From an uncultured Alphaproteobacteria bacterium (GTDB lineage: Bacteria; Pseudomonadota; Alphaproteobacteria; UBA6615): DNA of 64,000 nt. The first letter of the stretch is position 1; each line of letters starts with the position of its first letter. Positions 17,246 to 25,686 of this stretch are shown piece by piece. Below the pieces are notes generated by a model, which worked only from the letters and a program-made list of their open reading frames with translations, made no database searches and was not told the origin of the DNA. The stretch covers positions 278,614 to 342,613 of the forward strand of contig CALSNJ010000003.1 in the NCBI GenBank assembly GCA_943787745.1. Direction: 5' to 3'. Both the position numbers and the translations under genes were made by a program.

Positions 17246-18616
17246 ATGGCCCGTACACTCATTCAGGGCGGCTGGGTCGTGTCGATGGACGATGCGATTG
17301 GCGATATCAGGGGCGGCGACGTCCTGATCGAAGACGACAGGATCCTGGAGGTCGGCCACGGTATCGATGCCGGAGATGCCGAGATCATCGACGCGTCCAA
17401 CATGATCGTCAGCCCGGGCATGATCAATTTGCACGAGCATACCTGGCAGACCGGGGTGCGCGGGACCGTGTCGAACTGGACAATGTTTGAGTATTCCCAG
17501 CTGATGCACGCGACCGCCGTGCCTCATTTCACCCCGGATGATGTGCGGATCGCCAATTTGTGTGGCGCGCTGAACCAGATTCATTCAGGTACGACGACGC
17601 TTTTCGATTGGCATCATTGTAACGCCACGACCGATCACACGGACGCCGCGATTGATTCCCTCGAGGAAGTGGGCATTCGCGCGATTTATGGCCACGGTCA
17701 GACCAAGACTGAAGCCAAGCCGGGCGAGGCCCCGTTCAACGAGCGGCCCCATTCGCGCGAGCGCGTCGAGCGTCTGCGCAAGGGGCGGCTGTCCTCGGAT
17801 GACGGGCTGATCACCATGGCCATGTGTATTCAGGGCATTGGCTTTTCGGTCTGGGATTGCATCGAGCATGATGTGCGCCTGGCCAAGGATATGGGCCTGC
17901 GCTGGTCCAACCACACCGGGGCGCAGGGCATTCCGATGTTTGCCGAGAACGCGGTGCAGAAACTTCACGATCTTGGCCTGTTGGGGCCGGAAGCGGATTT
18001 TGTCCACGCCACGAACCTGACCGATGATGAGCTCAAACTGATCATCGACACCGGCGGGTCCATCACGGTCGCCCCGGAATGCGAGTGCAATTTCGGCCAC
18101 GGCAATCCGGTCACCGGCCGGGTGCTGGAACTGGGCGGCACGCCGTCTTTCGGGATTGATCTGGAATCGAACATCTCCGGCGACATGTTTTCGGTCGTGC
18201 GGTTCGGACTGCAGCTTGAGCGCGGCATGTACACAGATGCCCGCCCGCGCCCCACCAAGAATATGCCCGAGCATCTGAAAACCCGCGTGGCGCTGGAATG
18301 GGCGACCATTGGCAATGCGCGTGCCATCGGCATGGAAGACCGGATCGGGTCCCTGACACCGGGCAAGCAGGCCGATGTGATCCTGACCCGCGGCGACGAC
18401 ATCAACACCTGCCCGGTCCATGACCCGGTGCAGACGCTTGTGTTTATGGCGACGCCCTTCAATGTGGACACGGTGCTGATCGCAGGTGAGGTCAAGAAGC
18501 GTGATGGCAAGCTCGTCTATCCTGAAGCCGCCCTGCGCCAGAAGCTTGAAGAGCTGACCGCCTCGGGCCAGCGTATTCTCGACGCGTCCGGCGCTTTCGC
18601 CGACGCGGCGGAGTAG
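17246..18616 (+). CDS. Amidohydrolase family protein (TrzN/AtzB/cytosine deaminase-like)
   Basis: The 456-residue metal-dependent hydrolase has the N-terminal MARTLIQGGWVVSMDD, a metal motif HxH in GMINLHEHTWQT (H63/H65 region), further His ligands in WSNHTGAQ and FVHATNLTDDEL, and the Asp ligand in PSFGIDLESNISGDMF. It ends IGSLTPGKQADVILTRGDD, the second part of the composite beta-sandwich. The family deaminates or dechlorinates heterocycles or hydrolyses imidazoles; the exact substrate is unknown. The ATG at 17246 has a GGGGAGAA site. The MFS transporter downstream might move its substrate. Confidence 0.88.
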   Translation: MARTLIQGGWVVSMDDAIGDIRGGDVLIEDDRILEVGHGIDAGDAEIIDASNMIVSPGMINLHEHTWQTGVRGTVSNWTMFEYSQLMHATAVPHFTPDDVRIANLCGALNQIHSGTTTLFDWHHCNATTDHTDAAIDSLEEVGIRAIYGHGQTKTEAKPGEAPFNERPHSRERVERLRKGRLSSDDGLITMAMCIQGIGFSVWDCIEHDVRLAKDMGLRWSNHTGAQGIPMFAENAVQKLHDLGLLGPEADFVHATNLTDDELKLIIDTGGSITVAPECECNFGHGNPVTGRVLELGGTPSFGIDLESNISGDMFSVVRFGLQLERGMYTDARPRPTKNMPEHLKTRVALEWATIGNARAIGMEDRIGSLTPGKQADVILTRGDDINTCPVHDPVQTLVFMATPFNVDTVLIAGEVKKRDGKLVYPEAALRQKLEELTASGQRILDASGAFADAAE

Positions 18617-18636
18617 GCGTCACGCCTTGTTTAGCG

Positions 18637-18730
18637 GTCATTGCGAGCCGCGATGCGGCGAAGCAATCCAGTTGTCGAGACACGCCCGCTCTGGATTGCC
18701 ACGCCGGCCTGACGGCCGCCTCGCAATGAC
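18637..18730. repeat. Palindromic repeat of the GTCATTGCGAG...CTCGCAATGAC type
   Basis: It begins GTCATTGCGAGCCGCG and ends GCCTCGCAATGAC with AAGCAATCCAG and CTGGATTGCC as internal arms, so the whole element can fold into a long hairpin. A fragment of another repeat (GCGTTCCGCCTTCGCGGGCA) follows at about 18741-18760. Confidence 0.85.
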
Positions 18731-18802
18731 GCAAAGTGTGGCGTTCCGCCTTCGCGGGCATGACAAAAATCAAACGAGTGATCTCTCAATGGCCTTCCTC
18801 CC

Positions 18803-19978
18803 ATGACCCAAAACCGTTGGTTTATGCTGGGTGCGCTGTTTCTGGCGCGCGTGTCGCTGGGATTCCAGTTCCAGACGGTGGCGTCGGTGGCGCCGCTGCT
18901 GGTCATCGATATGGGCCTCAATTTTACCGAAATCGGCACCCTGATCGGGTTTTTCAGCGCGCTGGGGTTTGCCACGGCTTTGCCAGCCGGGCTTGCCGGT
19001 CGACGCTATGGTGAAAAACGCATCGTGCTGATTGGGCTTGGCCTGATGACCGTGGGCGGTTTTGTTATGGCCTGGGCCGACACCTTCTGGATCGCGGGTG
19101 CGGGACGCCTGATGGTTGGGGTCGGGGGTGTCGTGATTACGGTCACCATGGTCAAACTCGTGGGCGATTTGTTCGAAGGGAAAGAGGTCGTCACGGCGAT
19201 GGCGATCCTGATGAACAGCTGGCCTGTGGGAATTGCTCTGGGTCTCTGGACGCAGGGTGTGATCGCGGAAACCTGGGGCTGGAACGCGGTGTTCCTGATC
19301 GCCGGTCTGGGCTCACTGGCCGGGTTGCTGCTCGTGGCCTTTGTCTATCGGGCGCCGCCGCGCGAGGTTCAGGCCAGCGCGCAACCGAAAAAGATCAAAT
19401 CGCGAATTTCAGGCCCGGAAATCAAGATGATCATTCTGGCCGGGCTGGTCTGGACCCTGTTCAATGGCGGCTTCCTGATGGTGATGTCCTTTGGTCCGGC
19501 ACTGATGGTCGAGCGCGGCAGTGACGTGGCCTTGTCGGGGTTGCTGATCAGCAACGGCACGATCGCTTATATGATTGCGATTCCTCTGGGGGCCTGGGTC
19601 TCGGAAAAAATGGCGCGACCCAATCTGGTGATGGTCATAAGTTTTGCAATCGGCGCGCTTGCCGTTGCGGCGGTGCCCTTTGTTTCAGACCCGCTGATGC
19701 TGTTTATTGCGGCGGGCATATTTATCGGTATTCCCACCGGCAATGTGATGGCCCTGACTGTCGAAGTGGTCCGGCCCGAGAACCGCAATACGGGCACAGG
19801 CATTTATTACAGCGTGCATCACATTGGCCTGACGGCGATGCCGGTTTTGGCGGGATGGTTGGTTGATGTGACCGGGGATGCCGGGGCCCCCATGATTGTG
19901 GGCGGGGTATGCTCCGCGCTCGCCATTGTTTTCCTGGGCGCGTTGCGACTGTCCCAACGGAGATGGATTGGGGCGTAA
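18803..19978 (+). CDS. MFS transporter (CynX/NimT-like)
   Basis: The 391-residue integral membrane protein has about 12 hydrophobic segments in two halves separated by a charged loop (EVQASAQPKKIKSRISGPEIK). The loop between helices 2 and 3 reads GLAGRRYGEKR, the MFS motif A region. The best similarity in style is to the CynX/NimT cyanate or nitroimidazole group; the substrate is not determinable. It follows the amidohydrolase with repeats in between, so co-transcription is uncertain. Confidence 0.88.
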   Translation: MTQNRWFMLGALFLARVSLGFQFQTVASVAPLLVIDMGLNFTEIGTLIGFFSALGFATALPAGLAGRRYGEKRIVLIGLGLMTVGGFVMAWADTFWIAGAGRLMVGVGGVVITVTMVKLVGDLFEGKEVVTAMAILMNSWPVGIALGLWTQGVIAETWGWNAVFLIAGLGSLAGLLLVAFVYRAPPREVQASAQPKKIKSRISGPEIKMIILAGLVWTLFNGGFLMVMSFGPALMVERGSDVALSGLLISNGTIAYMIAIPLGAWVSEKMARPNLVMVISFAIGALAVAAVPFVSDPLMLFIAAGIFIGIPTGNVMALTVEVVRPENRNTGTGIYYSVHHIGLTAMPVLAGWLVDVTGDAGAPMIVGGVCSALAIVFLGALRLSQRRWIGA

Positions 19979-20053
19979 AAATAATCTCCCTCTCTCCTCT
20001 GAAGGGCGCAGTGGGTTGGTCTTAATGGCCGTGCTGACTATGAATGTGATGTG

Positions 20054-20767
20054 ATGAACGAAGCAGAAATCAAACCTACGCTCGGCGTGGTTATTCCGGC
20101 TCTCAACGCAGCAGACCGGCTGGCTGCGACTTTGCAGGCACTCGATGCCGGGCGGGCAATGTTTGATATCGATATCGTTCTGGTCGATGGCGGTTCCGAG
20201 GATGACACGGTCAGGATCGCGAAAGCCGGCGGCGCACGGGTGGTTTCATCTGACCCCGGGCGTGGTCTTCAGCTGGCCACTGGCGCCGAAGCGGTGAAGG
20301 GCGAGGGGCTGCTGTTTCTGCATGCCGATACGGTGCTTTCCCCGGATTGGGCGAGGGCCCTGCGTGGGGCGATCGAACAACCCGGGGCGGATGCGCGAGC
20401 ATTTTACTTCCGGTTTGCCCTCGATGATGACAATCCCGGTGCACGCCGGGTTGAGCGCTGGGTCGCCCGCCGTTGCGAGCGCCGCAACCTGCCCTATGGC
20501 GATCAGGGCCTGGCCCTGCCGCGCGACCTTTATGACAATCTGGGTGGCTTTGCGCCCATGCGTCTGATGGAGGATGTGAATTTCATCACCCGGATCAAGC
20601 ATCGCTGTGGCTATGAAAATCTGATGCAGCTGGATGCCGTGGCGTTGACCTCGGCCGCGCGCTATCAGCGCGATGGGTACTGGGTACGCCCGGTGCGAAA
20701 CGCCTTGTGTCTGACAATGTATTTCTCCGGGATATCGCTCCGCATGATTGCCCGGGTTTACGGGTGA
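20054..20767 (+). CDS. Glycosyltransferase family 2, rSAM/selenodomain-associated transferase 2 type (TIGR04283)
   Basis: The 237-residue GT2 enzyme starts TLGVVIPALNAADRLAATLQAL and has IVLVDGGSEDDT, a nucleotide-sugar-binding motif, LFLHADTVLSPDWA containing the metal-binding DxD-like Asp, and PYGDQGLALPRDLYDNLGGF with RLMEDVNFITRI (the ED acceptor region). This pattern is specific for the TIGR04283 family, which is genetically linked to radical SAM/selenodomain proteins such as ArsS in arsenosugar-like pathways. The next gene is the companion TIGR04282 protein; the pair starts after an ATG at 20054 preceded by an alternative GTG. Confidence 0.88.
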   Translation: MNEAEIKPTLGVVIPALNAADRLAATLQALDAGRAMFDIDIVLVDGGSEDDTVRIAKAGGARVVSSDPGRGLQLATGAEAVKGEGLLFLHADTVLSPDWARALRGAIEQPGADARAFYFRFALDDDNPGARRVERWVARRCERRNLPYGDQGLALPRDLYDNLGGFAPMRLMEDVNFITRIKHRCGYENLMQLDAVALTSAARYQRDGYWVRPVRNALCLTMYFSGISLRMIARVYG

Positions 20768-20777
20768 GCACACGCCG

Positions 20778-21392
20778 ATGACCACGCCGCGCCATCTCGT
20801 TTTGTTTGCGCGCGCGCCCATGCGCGGTGCCGTAAAAACGCGTTTGGCGGCGGATATCGGCAAGGATGCGGCATTGTCGTTCTACCGGCGCACGCTCCAC
20901 GATGTGCTTTGGCGGTTGGGACGTGATCCACGCTGGCAGACCTGGCTGGCGGTCACACCGGATCTTGCCGCGCACAGCGCTGCCCTTTGGCCTCAGGTCC
21001 CGGGGGTTCACCTGATCGCTCAGGGGGATGGGGACCTTGGTGTGCGTATGGCCCGGCCGCTTCTGACCCTGCCACCCGGCCCGGTGGTGATTATTGGCAG
21101 CGACATTCCGGAGGTTGGTTCCAGTCATATCATGGCAGCATTCAAAGCTCTGGGGCGCAAGGACGTGGTCTTTGGTCCGGCCGCCGATGGTGGTTACTGG
21201 CTGGTCGGTGCCCGGCGCACGCCGATGGTGCCCCATGGTTTGTTTGGCACTGTCCGCTGGAGTACGAAACATGCCCTGACAGACACGCTGGCGGGCCTGC
21301 CAAAATCCTTCCGTGTGGCCATGCTGGGGGAACTCGATGACATTGATGATGGGGCGGCCTGGACCGCCTGGAGAACAGAACCTCGCGTGTGA
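20778..21392 (+). CDS. rSAM/selenodomain-associated transferase 1 type protein (TIGR04282, DUF2064)
   Basis: The 204-residue nucleotidyltransferase-like protein has HLVLFARAPMRGAVKTRLAADIG at its N terminus, VVIIGSDIPEVGSSHIMAAF in the centre, and DVVFGPAADGGYWLVGARR, the three hallmark segments of the TIGR04282 family. It starts 10 bases after the TIGR04283 gene, so both are in one operon. The partner radical SAM/selenodomain protein is not present in the window. Confidence 0.88.
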   Translation: MTTPRHLVLFARAPMRGAVKTRLAADIGKDAALSFYRRTLHDVLWRLGRDPRWQTWLAVTPDLAAHSAALWPQVPGVHLIAQGDGDLGVRMARPLLTLPPGPVVIIGSDIPEVGSSHIMAAFKALGRKDVVFGPAADGGYWLVGARRTPMVPHGLFGTVRWSTKHALTDTLAGLPKSFRVAMLGELDDIDDGAAWTAWRTEPRV

Positions 21393-21517
21393 AACCCCGA
21401 CCGGTCCGGATGTCTCCATCGAAACCGCAAGGAATTGCGGGTCACCGCTTGACATCATGGGGTCGAAAACGGCCCACTGCATCCAACAAAATCCATTCCA
21501 TTCCTCAGGGGGAAATC

Positions 21518-22171
21518 ATGAAACTCTTCGGCTATTGGCGCTCACTTGCCGCCTTCCGCGTCCGCATTGCACTCAACCTCAAAGGCCAGCCGTTTGAGGT
21601 TGTCTCGACCGATCTGATCAAGGGTGAGCAGTTCGATCCCGAATATCTCAAGGTCAACCCGCAGGGTGTGGTGCCCGCGCTGATCACCGATAGCGGTGAA
21701 GCCCTGACCCAGTCGATGGCGATCCTTGAGTATCTCGATGAGGCGTTTCCTGCGCCGGCGCTGCTGCCCGAAGACCTGATGGCCCGTGCCCGGGTGCGGG
21801 CACTTTGCATGATCATGGTGGCCGATATGCATCCGCTCGTGGTGCCGCGCATCCGCAAATATGTCACCCAGGATTGGGGCCACAGCGAAGAAGAGCTCGG
21901 CGCATGGATCGGCAACTGGACCAAGAAGGGCCTCGAAGCCGTGGAAGCCCATCTCACCGATGGCGGCCATTCCGGAAAATTCTGTGAAGGCGATCAGGTC
22001 ACCATGGCCGATCTTTGCCTTGTCCCGCAGATCGGCGCGGCCATGCTGTTCAAGATCGACATCACGCCCTATCCGAACGCCAAGCGCATCTTCGATGAGT
22101 GCATGACGATCCCGGCCTTCTTCGACGCTCGCCCACAAGCCCAGCCGGACTTTCCGGAGGATATGAAATAG
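21518..22171 (+). CDS. maiA: Maleylacetoacetate isomerase (zeta-class glutathione S-transferase)
   Basis: The 217-residue GST has the zeta-class N terminus YWRSLAAFRVRIALNLKG, PQGVVPAL and LTQSMAILEYLDEAFP, followed by an all-helical C-terminal domain with CEGDQVTMADLCLVPQI. Maleylacetoacetate isomerase converts maleylacetoacetate to fumarylacetoacetate in tyrosine and gentisate degradation. The canonical SSCSWRVR serine motif reads RSLAAFRVR here, retaining one Ser and the Arg. Start ATG follows AGGGGGAAATC. Fumarylacetoacetase is not adjacent, so the pathway context is not visible. Confidence 0.8.
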   Translation: MKLFGYWRSLAAFRVRIALNLKGQPFEVVSTDLIKGEQFDPEYLKVNPQGVVPALITDSGEALTQSMAILEYLDEAFPAPALLPEDLMARARVRALCMIMVADMHPLVVPRIRKYVTQDWGHSEEELGAWIGNWTKKGLEAVEAHLTDGGHSGKFCEGDQVTMADLCLVPQIGAAMLFKIDITPYPNAKRIFDECMTIPAFFDARPQAQPDFPEDMK

Positions 22172-22209
22172 GCAAAGTCATACCGGGGGCTGTTCATCGG
22201 TTTCTGAGT

Positions 22210-23243
22210 TTGGGTTGTAGAGCGATTTTGGCTCTTCTACTGCTGTATGCCGTTGCCTTGGCGCCTGCCAAGGCAGGTGGCGGGTTCGATACCGCACGTC
22301 TTTCCGATGTTGTTGCCCAGGCCCGTTCGCTTGAGCGTCTCAACACGTTGATTGTGGCCCGGAACGGAGAGGTCGCGTTTGCCGAATCGTTTCGCGGACG
22401 AGGGCTCGACACGCCGGTTAACGTTAAGTCGGTTTCAAAGTCGCTGATCGCGGCGTTGGTCGGAATTGCCGTGGATCGTGGCCTTCTCGAAGGGCCGGAC
22501 CAGAACGATCGGTGCGCTATTGGCCGGAGCGCATCCCCGCAGGCTGCTGACCCGCGTGTGCGCAGGCATCACCATCGGAAACCTGCTGTCCATGCAGGCG
22601 GGTCTCGAACGCACATCGGGGCGCAACTACGGGCGCTGGGTGCAAAGCAGTGACTGGGTGGCCCATGCGCTTTCTCGTCCTTTCGTCGATGTGCCGGGTG
22701 GGGGGATGCTCTACTCGACGGGCAGTTCGCATCTGCTTTCCGCAATTCTGACCACGGGCGAGCGGGCGCAGCACGCTCGATCTGGCGCGGGACTGGCTGG
22801 GCAAACCTCTGGGCATTCGATATCCCGCCCTGGGACCGGGACCCTCAGGGGGTCTATCTCGGCGGCAACAACATGGCGCTCTCGCCGAACGCGACTGCTG
22901 CGGTTCGGCGAACTCTACCGCCGCGGTGGTGAGCTCGATGGTCGCCGCATCCTGTCCGGAAGCCTGGGTCGAAATCGTCCTGGATGCCGCGCACCCGCTC
23001 TGTGTTTCTCTGGCGATGGCTACGGCTATGGCTGGTTCCTGCGCGAGTGCCGGTGGCGGACGCACCGCCGCTTATGCCCGTGGTTTTGGCGGGCAATACG
23101 TCATCGTGGTGCCGTCACTGGCCATGACCGTGGTGGTCACCTCGGATACGGATACGCGCCTGCGCGTCGACGGTTACGGCGACGCTTTATGGTCGATGAT
23201 TGAAAATCATCTGATCCCTGCTGCGTTGCCGACCGAAGGCTAA
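22210..23243 (+). pseudogene. Serine hydrolase (class C beta-lactamase-like), disrupted by many one-base indels
   Basis: Pieces in all three frames rebuild one beta-lactamase-family serine hydrolase: a hydrophobic signal peptide (LLLLYAVALAPAKA), SVSKSLIAALVGIAVDRGLL with the SxxK nucleophile, ITIGNLLSMQAGLERTSG, MLYSTGSSHLLSAIL (Y-x-N/T region), DIPPWDRDPQGVYLGGNNM, LLRFGELYRRGGELDGRRIL, GDGYGYGWFLRE and GFGGQYVIVVP. At least eight single-base shifts, mostly insertions, separate them. The start is uncertain (TTG at 22210 in the signal-peptide frame). Its stop TAA is interleaved with the TAG of the convergent gene (CTAA at 23240-23243). Confidence 0.85.
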
Positions 23244-23863
23244 CTGCCAGCCTTCTCTGCCCCCACCGCATCCATGAACTGCACCAGCACCTCATAGGGC
23301 TGGGCGCCGACGACGCCCTGTCCGTCGGCGACGTATGTTGGGACACCGGTGACGCCATAGCCCTGTGACTTGGCCCAGTCGGCATCGACCGCGTCCTTGA
23401 AGGTGCGGTTCTCCAGCACATCGCGTGCCGCCGCGCCGTCGAGGCCGACGCCTTCGGCGATGCTCACCAGCAGGTCGATATCGGCGATGTTCTTCTGGTC
23501 CACAAAATAAGCCTGATAGAGCTTCATGTGGATGGCATCGCCACCTTCCTGGGTGTCGGCCCATTTGCCGAGTTCCTGTGCCAGACGGCTGTTATAGGTG
23601 TGGGTGCGTTGGGCGTAGGGCAGGCCCTCTTCATCCATCATCCCCTTCATGCGGGCGTACATGGCCACCGGGTCATAGTCGCGACCGGCAAACAGTTTTT
23701 CCAAGGACAGACCCTCATCGGGGGTGTCGGCGTGGAGCGGGAAATGCACGGTCTGGATTTCGACGTCGTAGGCGGCCTTGAGTTTTTCAATACGCACGGT
23801 ACTGAGATAACACCAGGGTCAAACGTAGTCGGAGAAGACCTCAAGAACTTTTGGTTCGGACAT
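23240..23863 (-). CDS. DsbA-family (FrnE-like) thiol oxidoreductase with in-frame TGA at the catalytic Cys, probable selenoprotein
   Basis: Starting at ATG 23863 the protein reads MSEPKVLEVFSDYV, then TGA (23819-23821), then PWCYLSTVRIEKLKAAYD and on through a typical FrnE/DsbA helical insertion to GVTGVPTYVADGQGVVGAQPY, the cis-Pro region, ending at 23240. In homologs the position of the TGA is the first Cys of the CPWC active site. Translating it as Sec gives a 207-residue U15-P-W-C18 protein of normal length, in frame on both sides. Without readthrough only the 14-residue N terminus would be made; an internal start would lose the active site. A hairpin with bacterial SECIS geometry follows. 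Confidence 0.75.
23787..23805 (-). promoter_or_regulatory. Candidate bacterial SECIS element downstream of the Sec-position TGA
   Basis: On the mRNA, UCAGUAC and GUAUUGA pair over 7 bp (one G-U) around the 5-base loop CGUGC. The loop starts 20 bases after UGA and has a G in its second position, which matches the known bacterial SECIS rules (16-37 base spacing, G in the first two loop bases). It lies inside the coding sequence, as bacterial SECIS elements do. Confidence 0.6.
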
Positions 23864-23959
23864 GGGATTGTCGCTTTCGGTTGAATTATGTTGGCGCGAG
23901 CATAGCAGAGATTCGCGCAGCGGTTTACGGTTGGGGAACACAAAAAACCGGAGCGCCCC

Positions 23960-24403
23960 ATGACCGACCTGACCACGCCATCCCGCAAGCTGACCCATAA
24001 TGGCATTCGCAAACTAATCGATGCAGCTGTTGATGCCGCCGATGAAATGGGCGTGCCCATGGGGATCGCGGTTGCCAATGATGGTGCGCGGATTGTCGGT
24101 TATCTGCTGATGGATGGCGCGCGCATTCTGGCCCAGGATTCCGCCAGCGCGAAAGCCATGACGGCGGCCAGCCACCGGATGCCGACCCACGCCATCGACT
24201 ACAATATCGGCATGGGGCTTTCGGTTTCCACACAGGGAAAGGTGCTGCCGCTGCGGGGCGGCGTACCCATCATTATCGACGGATATTGCGTCGGCGGGAT
24301 CGGCTGCGGGTCAGGCACGGGCGAACAGGATCTGATCGTCGCCAAGGCCGCGCTCGCGGCGATCGGCGCGGAGGTTCCCGATGATGACGTGCGCGAAGGC
24401 TGA
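23960..24403 (+). CDS. GlcG/HbpS family protein (DUF336)
   Basis: The 147-residue protein shows the GlcG/HbpS pattern: LIDAAVDAADEMGVPMGIAVANDGARIVGYLLMDGA, SAKAMTAASHRMPT (the usual KA.TA motif), GKVLPLRGGVPI and VGGIGCGSGTGEQDLIVAKAAL. Members bind heme or act near glycolate and other oxidases; the function here is open. It is divergent from the DsbA-family gene, with about 96 bases between the starts, so the region is likely shared promoter space. Confidence 0.88.
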   Translation: MTDLTTPSRKLTHNGIRKLIDAAVDAADEMGVPMGIAVANDGARIVGYLLMDGARILAQDSASAKAMTAASHRMPTHAIDYNIGMGLSVSTQGKVLPLRGGVPIIIDGYCVGGIGCGSGTGEQDLIVAKAALAAIGAEVPDDDVREG

Positions 24404-24408
24404 GGCAT

Positions 24409-25647
24409 TTAGTCCGTAGCTGCCCTTGGGCGTGGCACCACCAGCAGCACGAAGACCAGCAGGGACAGGACGCAACACCAGAACATCACCATGCCCACCT
24501 GCAGGAAGGATGTCGGGACCAGTGACGCCATAATGATGGTGCTTACGAACCCTGCGCCCATCTGAACAAATCCCCCCAGCGCGGCTGCCGATCCGGCTGC
24601 AGCAGGCTCGACGGCGGTCAGCGCCCCGGCCAGACTGTTGGGCACCACAAAGCCGGACCCACAGGAATAAAAAGCGAGTGGAATGATCAGGGTGTAGGGC
24701 GAGTCCATACCGCTGAGTGGCAGGAGGACCAGAACCGCCGTACCCACCACCGCCAGGATCCCGCCGATCCAGATCATGCGCCGACGCGAGGCCCGCTGGG
24801 ACATCCGGCTGGAGATGTAGTTGCCGATGATGTAGCCGATCGGAACGGCCATGATGAAATAGCCCAGCTGTTCAGGCGGTACATCCATCACCACAATCAA
24901 CGCAAAGGGTGCGCCAGCCAGAAAGGCCTGAAAGGCAGCCCCCATGGCGGCGGTGCAAAAACTGTAGCCCATGAATTTCCCCATCATGCTCAGTCGCAGA
25001 TAGGTTCGTGCCAGTGCCCCGGTGTTGGTCAGACGCCGCGCTTCCATGGGAAGTGTTTCTTCCAATGTCTGGATTGTGGCGATAAGCGTCAGCCCGCCCA
25101 GCAAGGCGGTGAACAGGAAATTGGACTGCCATCCGAAGGCGGTTTCCAACTGCCCGCCTAGCAGCGGCGCGAGCATGGGTGCAACGGCCAGCGACATGCC
25201 CAGATAGGCCATGGCGCGGGTTGCAGCTGCGCCGTCCGTCGTGTCGCGAACGATGGCGCGCCCGACAACCAGACAGGCACAGCCGCCGATTGCCTGAGCC
25301 ATGCGGGCGCCGATCAGAATGTCGATGGTCGGTGCGGCCGCGCAGGCGATGCTTCCCAGAGTGAAAAGAATGAGCCCGGCAATCAGTGGTTTGCGCCGTC
25401 CAATCGCGTCGGAGATCGGACCAACCACAAGCTGGGCGATCGCAAACGCGCCCAGATAGGCCGAGACGGTCATCTGGACGAGCGCCTGACTGGTGCCGAG
25501 ATCGCCGGCCATGCTGGGCAGGGACGGCAGGAAAATCGTGATCGCGACCTGGCTCGTCACCATAAGTGCCACCAGCAGCGCCATAGGCGCGCGGGGTGTG
25601 TCAGAGGTGGATTGTGCCGGAACGTCTGGCTTGGGCATGCGTTTCAC
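24409..25647 (-). CDS. Bcr/CflA-family MFS multidrug efflux transporter
   Basis: The 412-residue membrane protein has about 12 hydrophobic segments. It shows FLPSLPSMAGDLG and SAYLGAFAIAQLVVGPISDAIGRRKPLIAG, the Bcr/CflA N-terminal drug:proton antiporter motif, and MAQAIGGCACLVVGRAIVRD, the antiporter motif C region. These exporters remove drugs or other small molecules. The start is 25647, or the Met three codons later. It ends 6 bases beyond the convergent GlcG gene. Confidence 0.88.
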   Translation of the reverse strand: MKRMPKPDVPAQSTSDTPRAPMALLVALMVTSQVAITIFLPSLPSMAGDLGTSQALVQMTVSAYLGAFAIAQLVVGPISDAIGRRKPLIAGLILFTLGSIACAAAPTIDILIGARMAQAIGGCACLVVGRAIVRDTTDGAAATRAMAYLGMSLAVAPMLAPLLGGQLETAFGWQSNFLFTALLGGLTLIATIQTLEETLPMEARRLTNTGALARTYLRLSMMGKFMGYSFCTAAMGAAFQAFLAGAPFALIVVMDVPPEQLGYFIMAVPIGYIIGNYISSRMSQRASRRRMIWIGGILAVVGTAVLVLLPLSGMDSPYTLIIPLAFYSCGSGFVVPNSLAGALTAVEPAAAGSAAALGGFVQMGAGFVSTIIMASLVPTSFLQVGMVMFWCCVLSLLVFVLLVVPRPRAATD

Positions 25648-25686
25648 AGATGCGAGAATGAAGTCACGTCAAATCAGGAGCGTTCG

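Noticed and set aside
23240..23797. DsbA-like protein starting at an internal codon after the TGA
   Set aside because: That start would remove the first strand and active site of the thioredoxin fold and ignore 14 upstream codons that fit the family.
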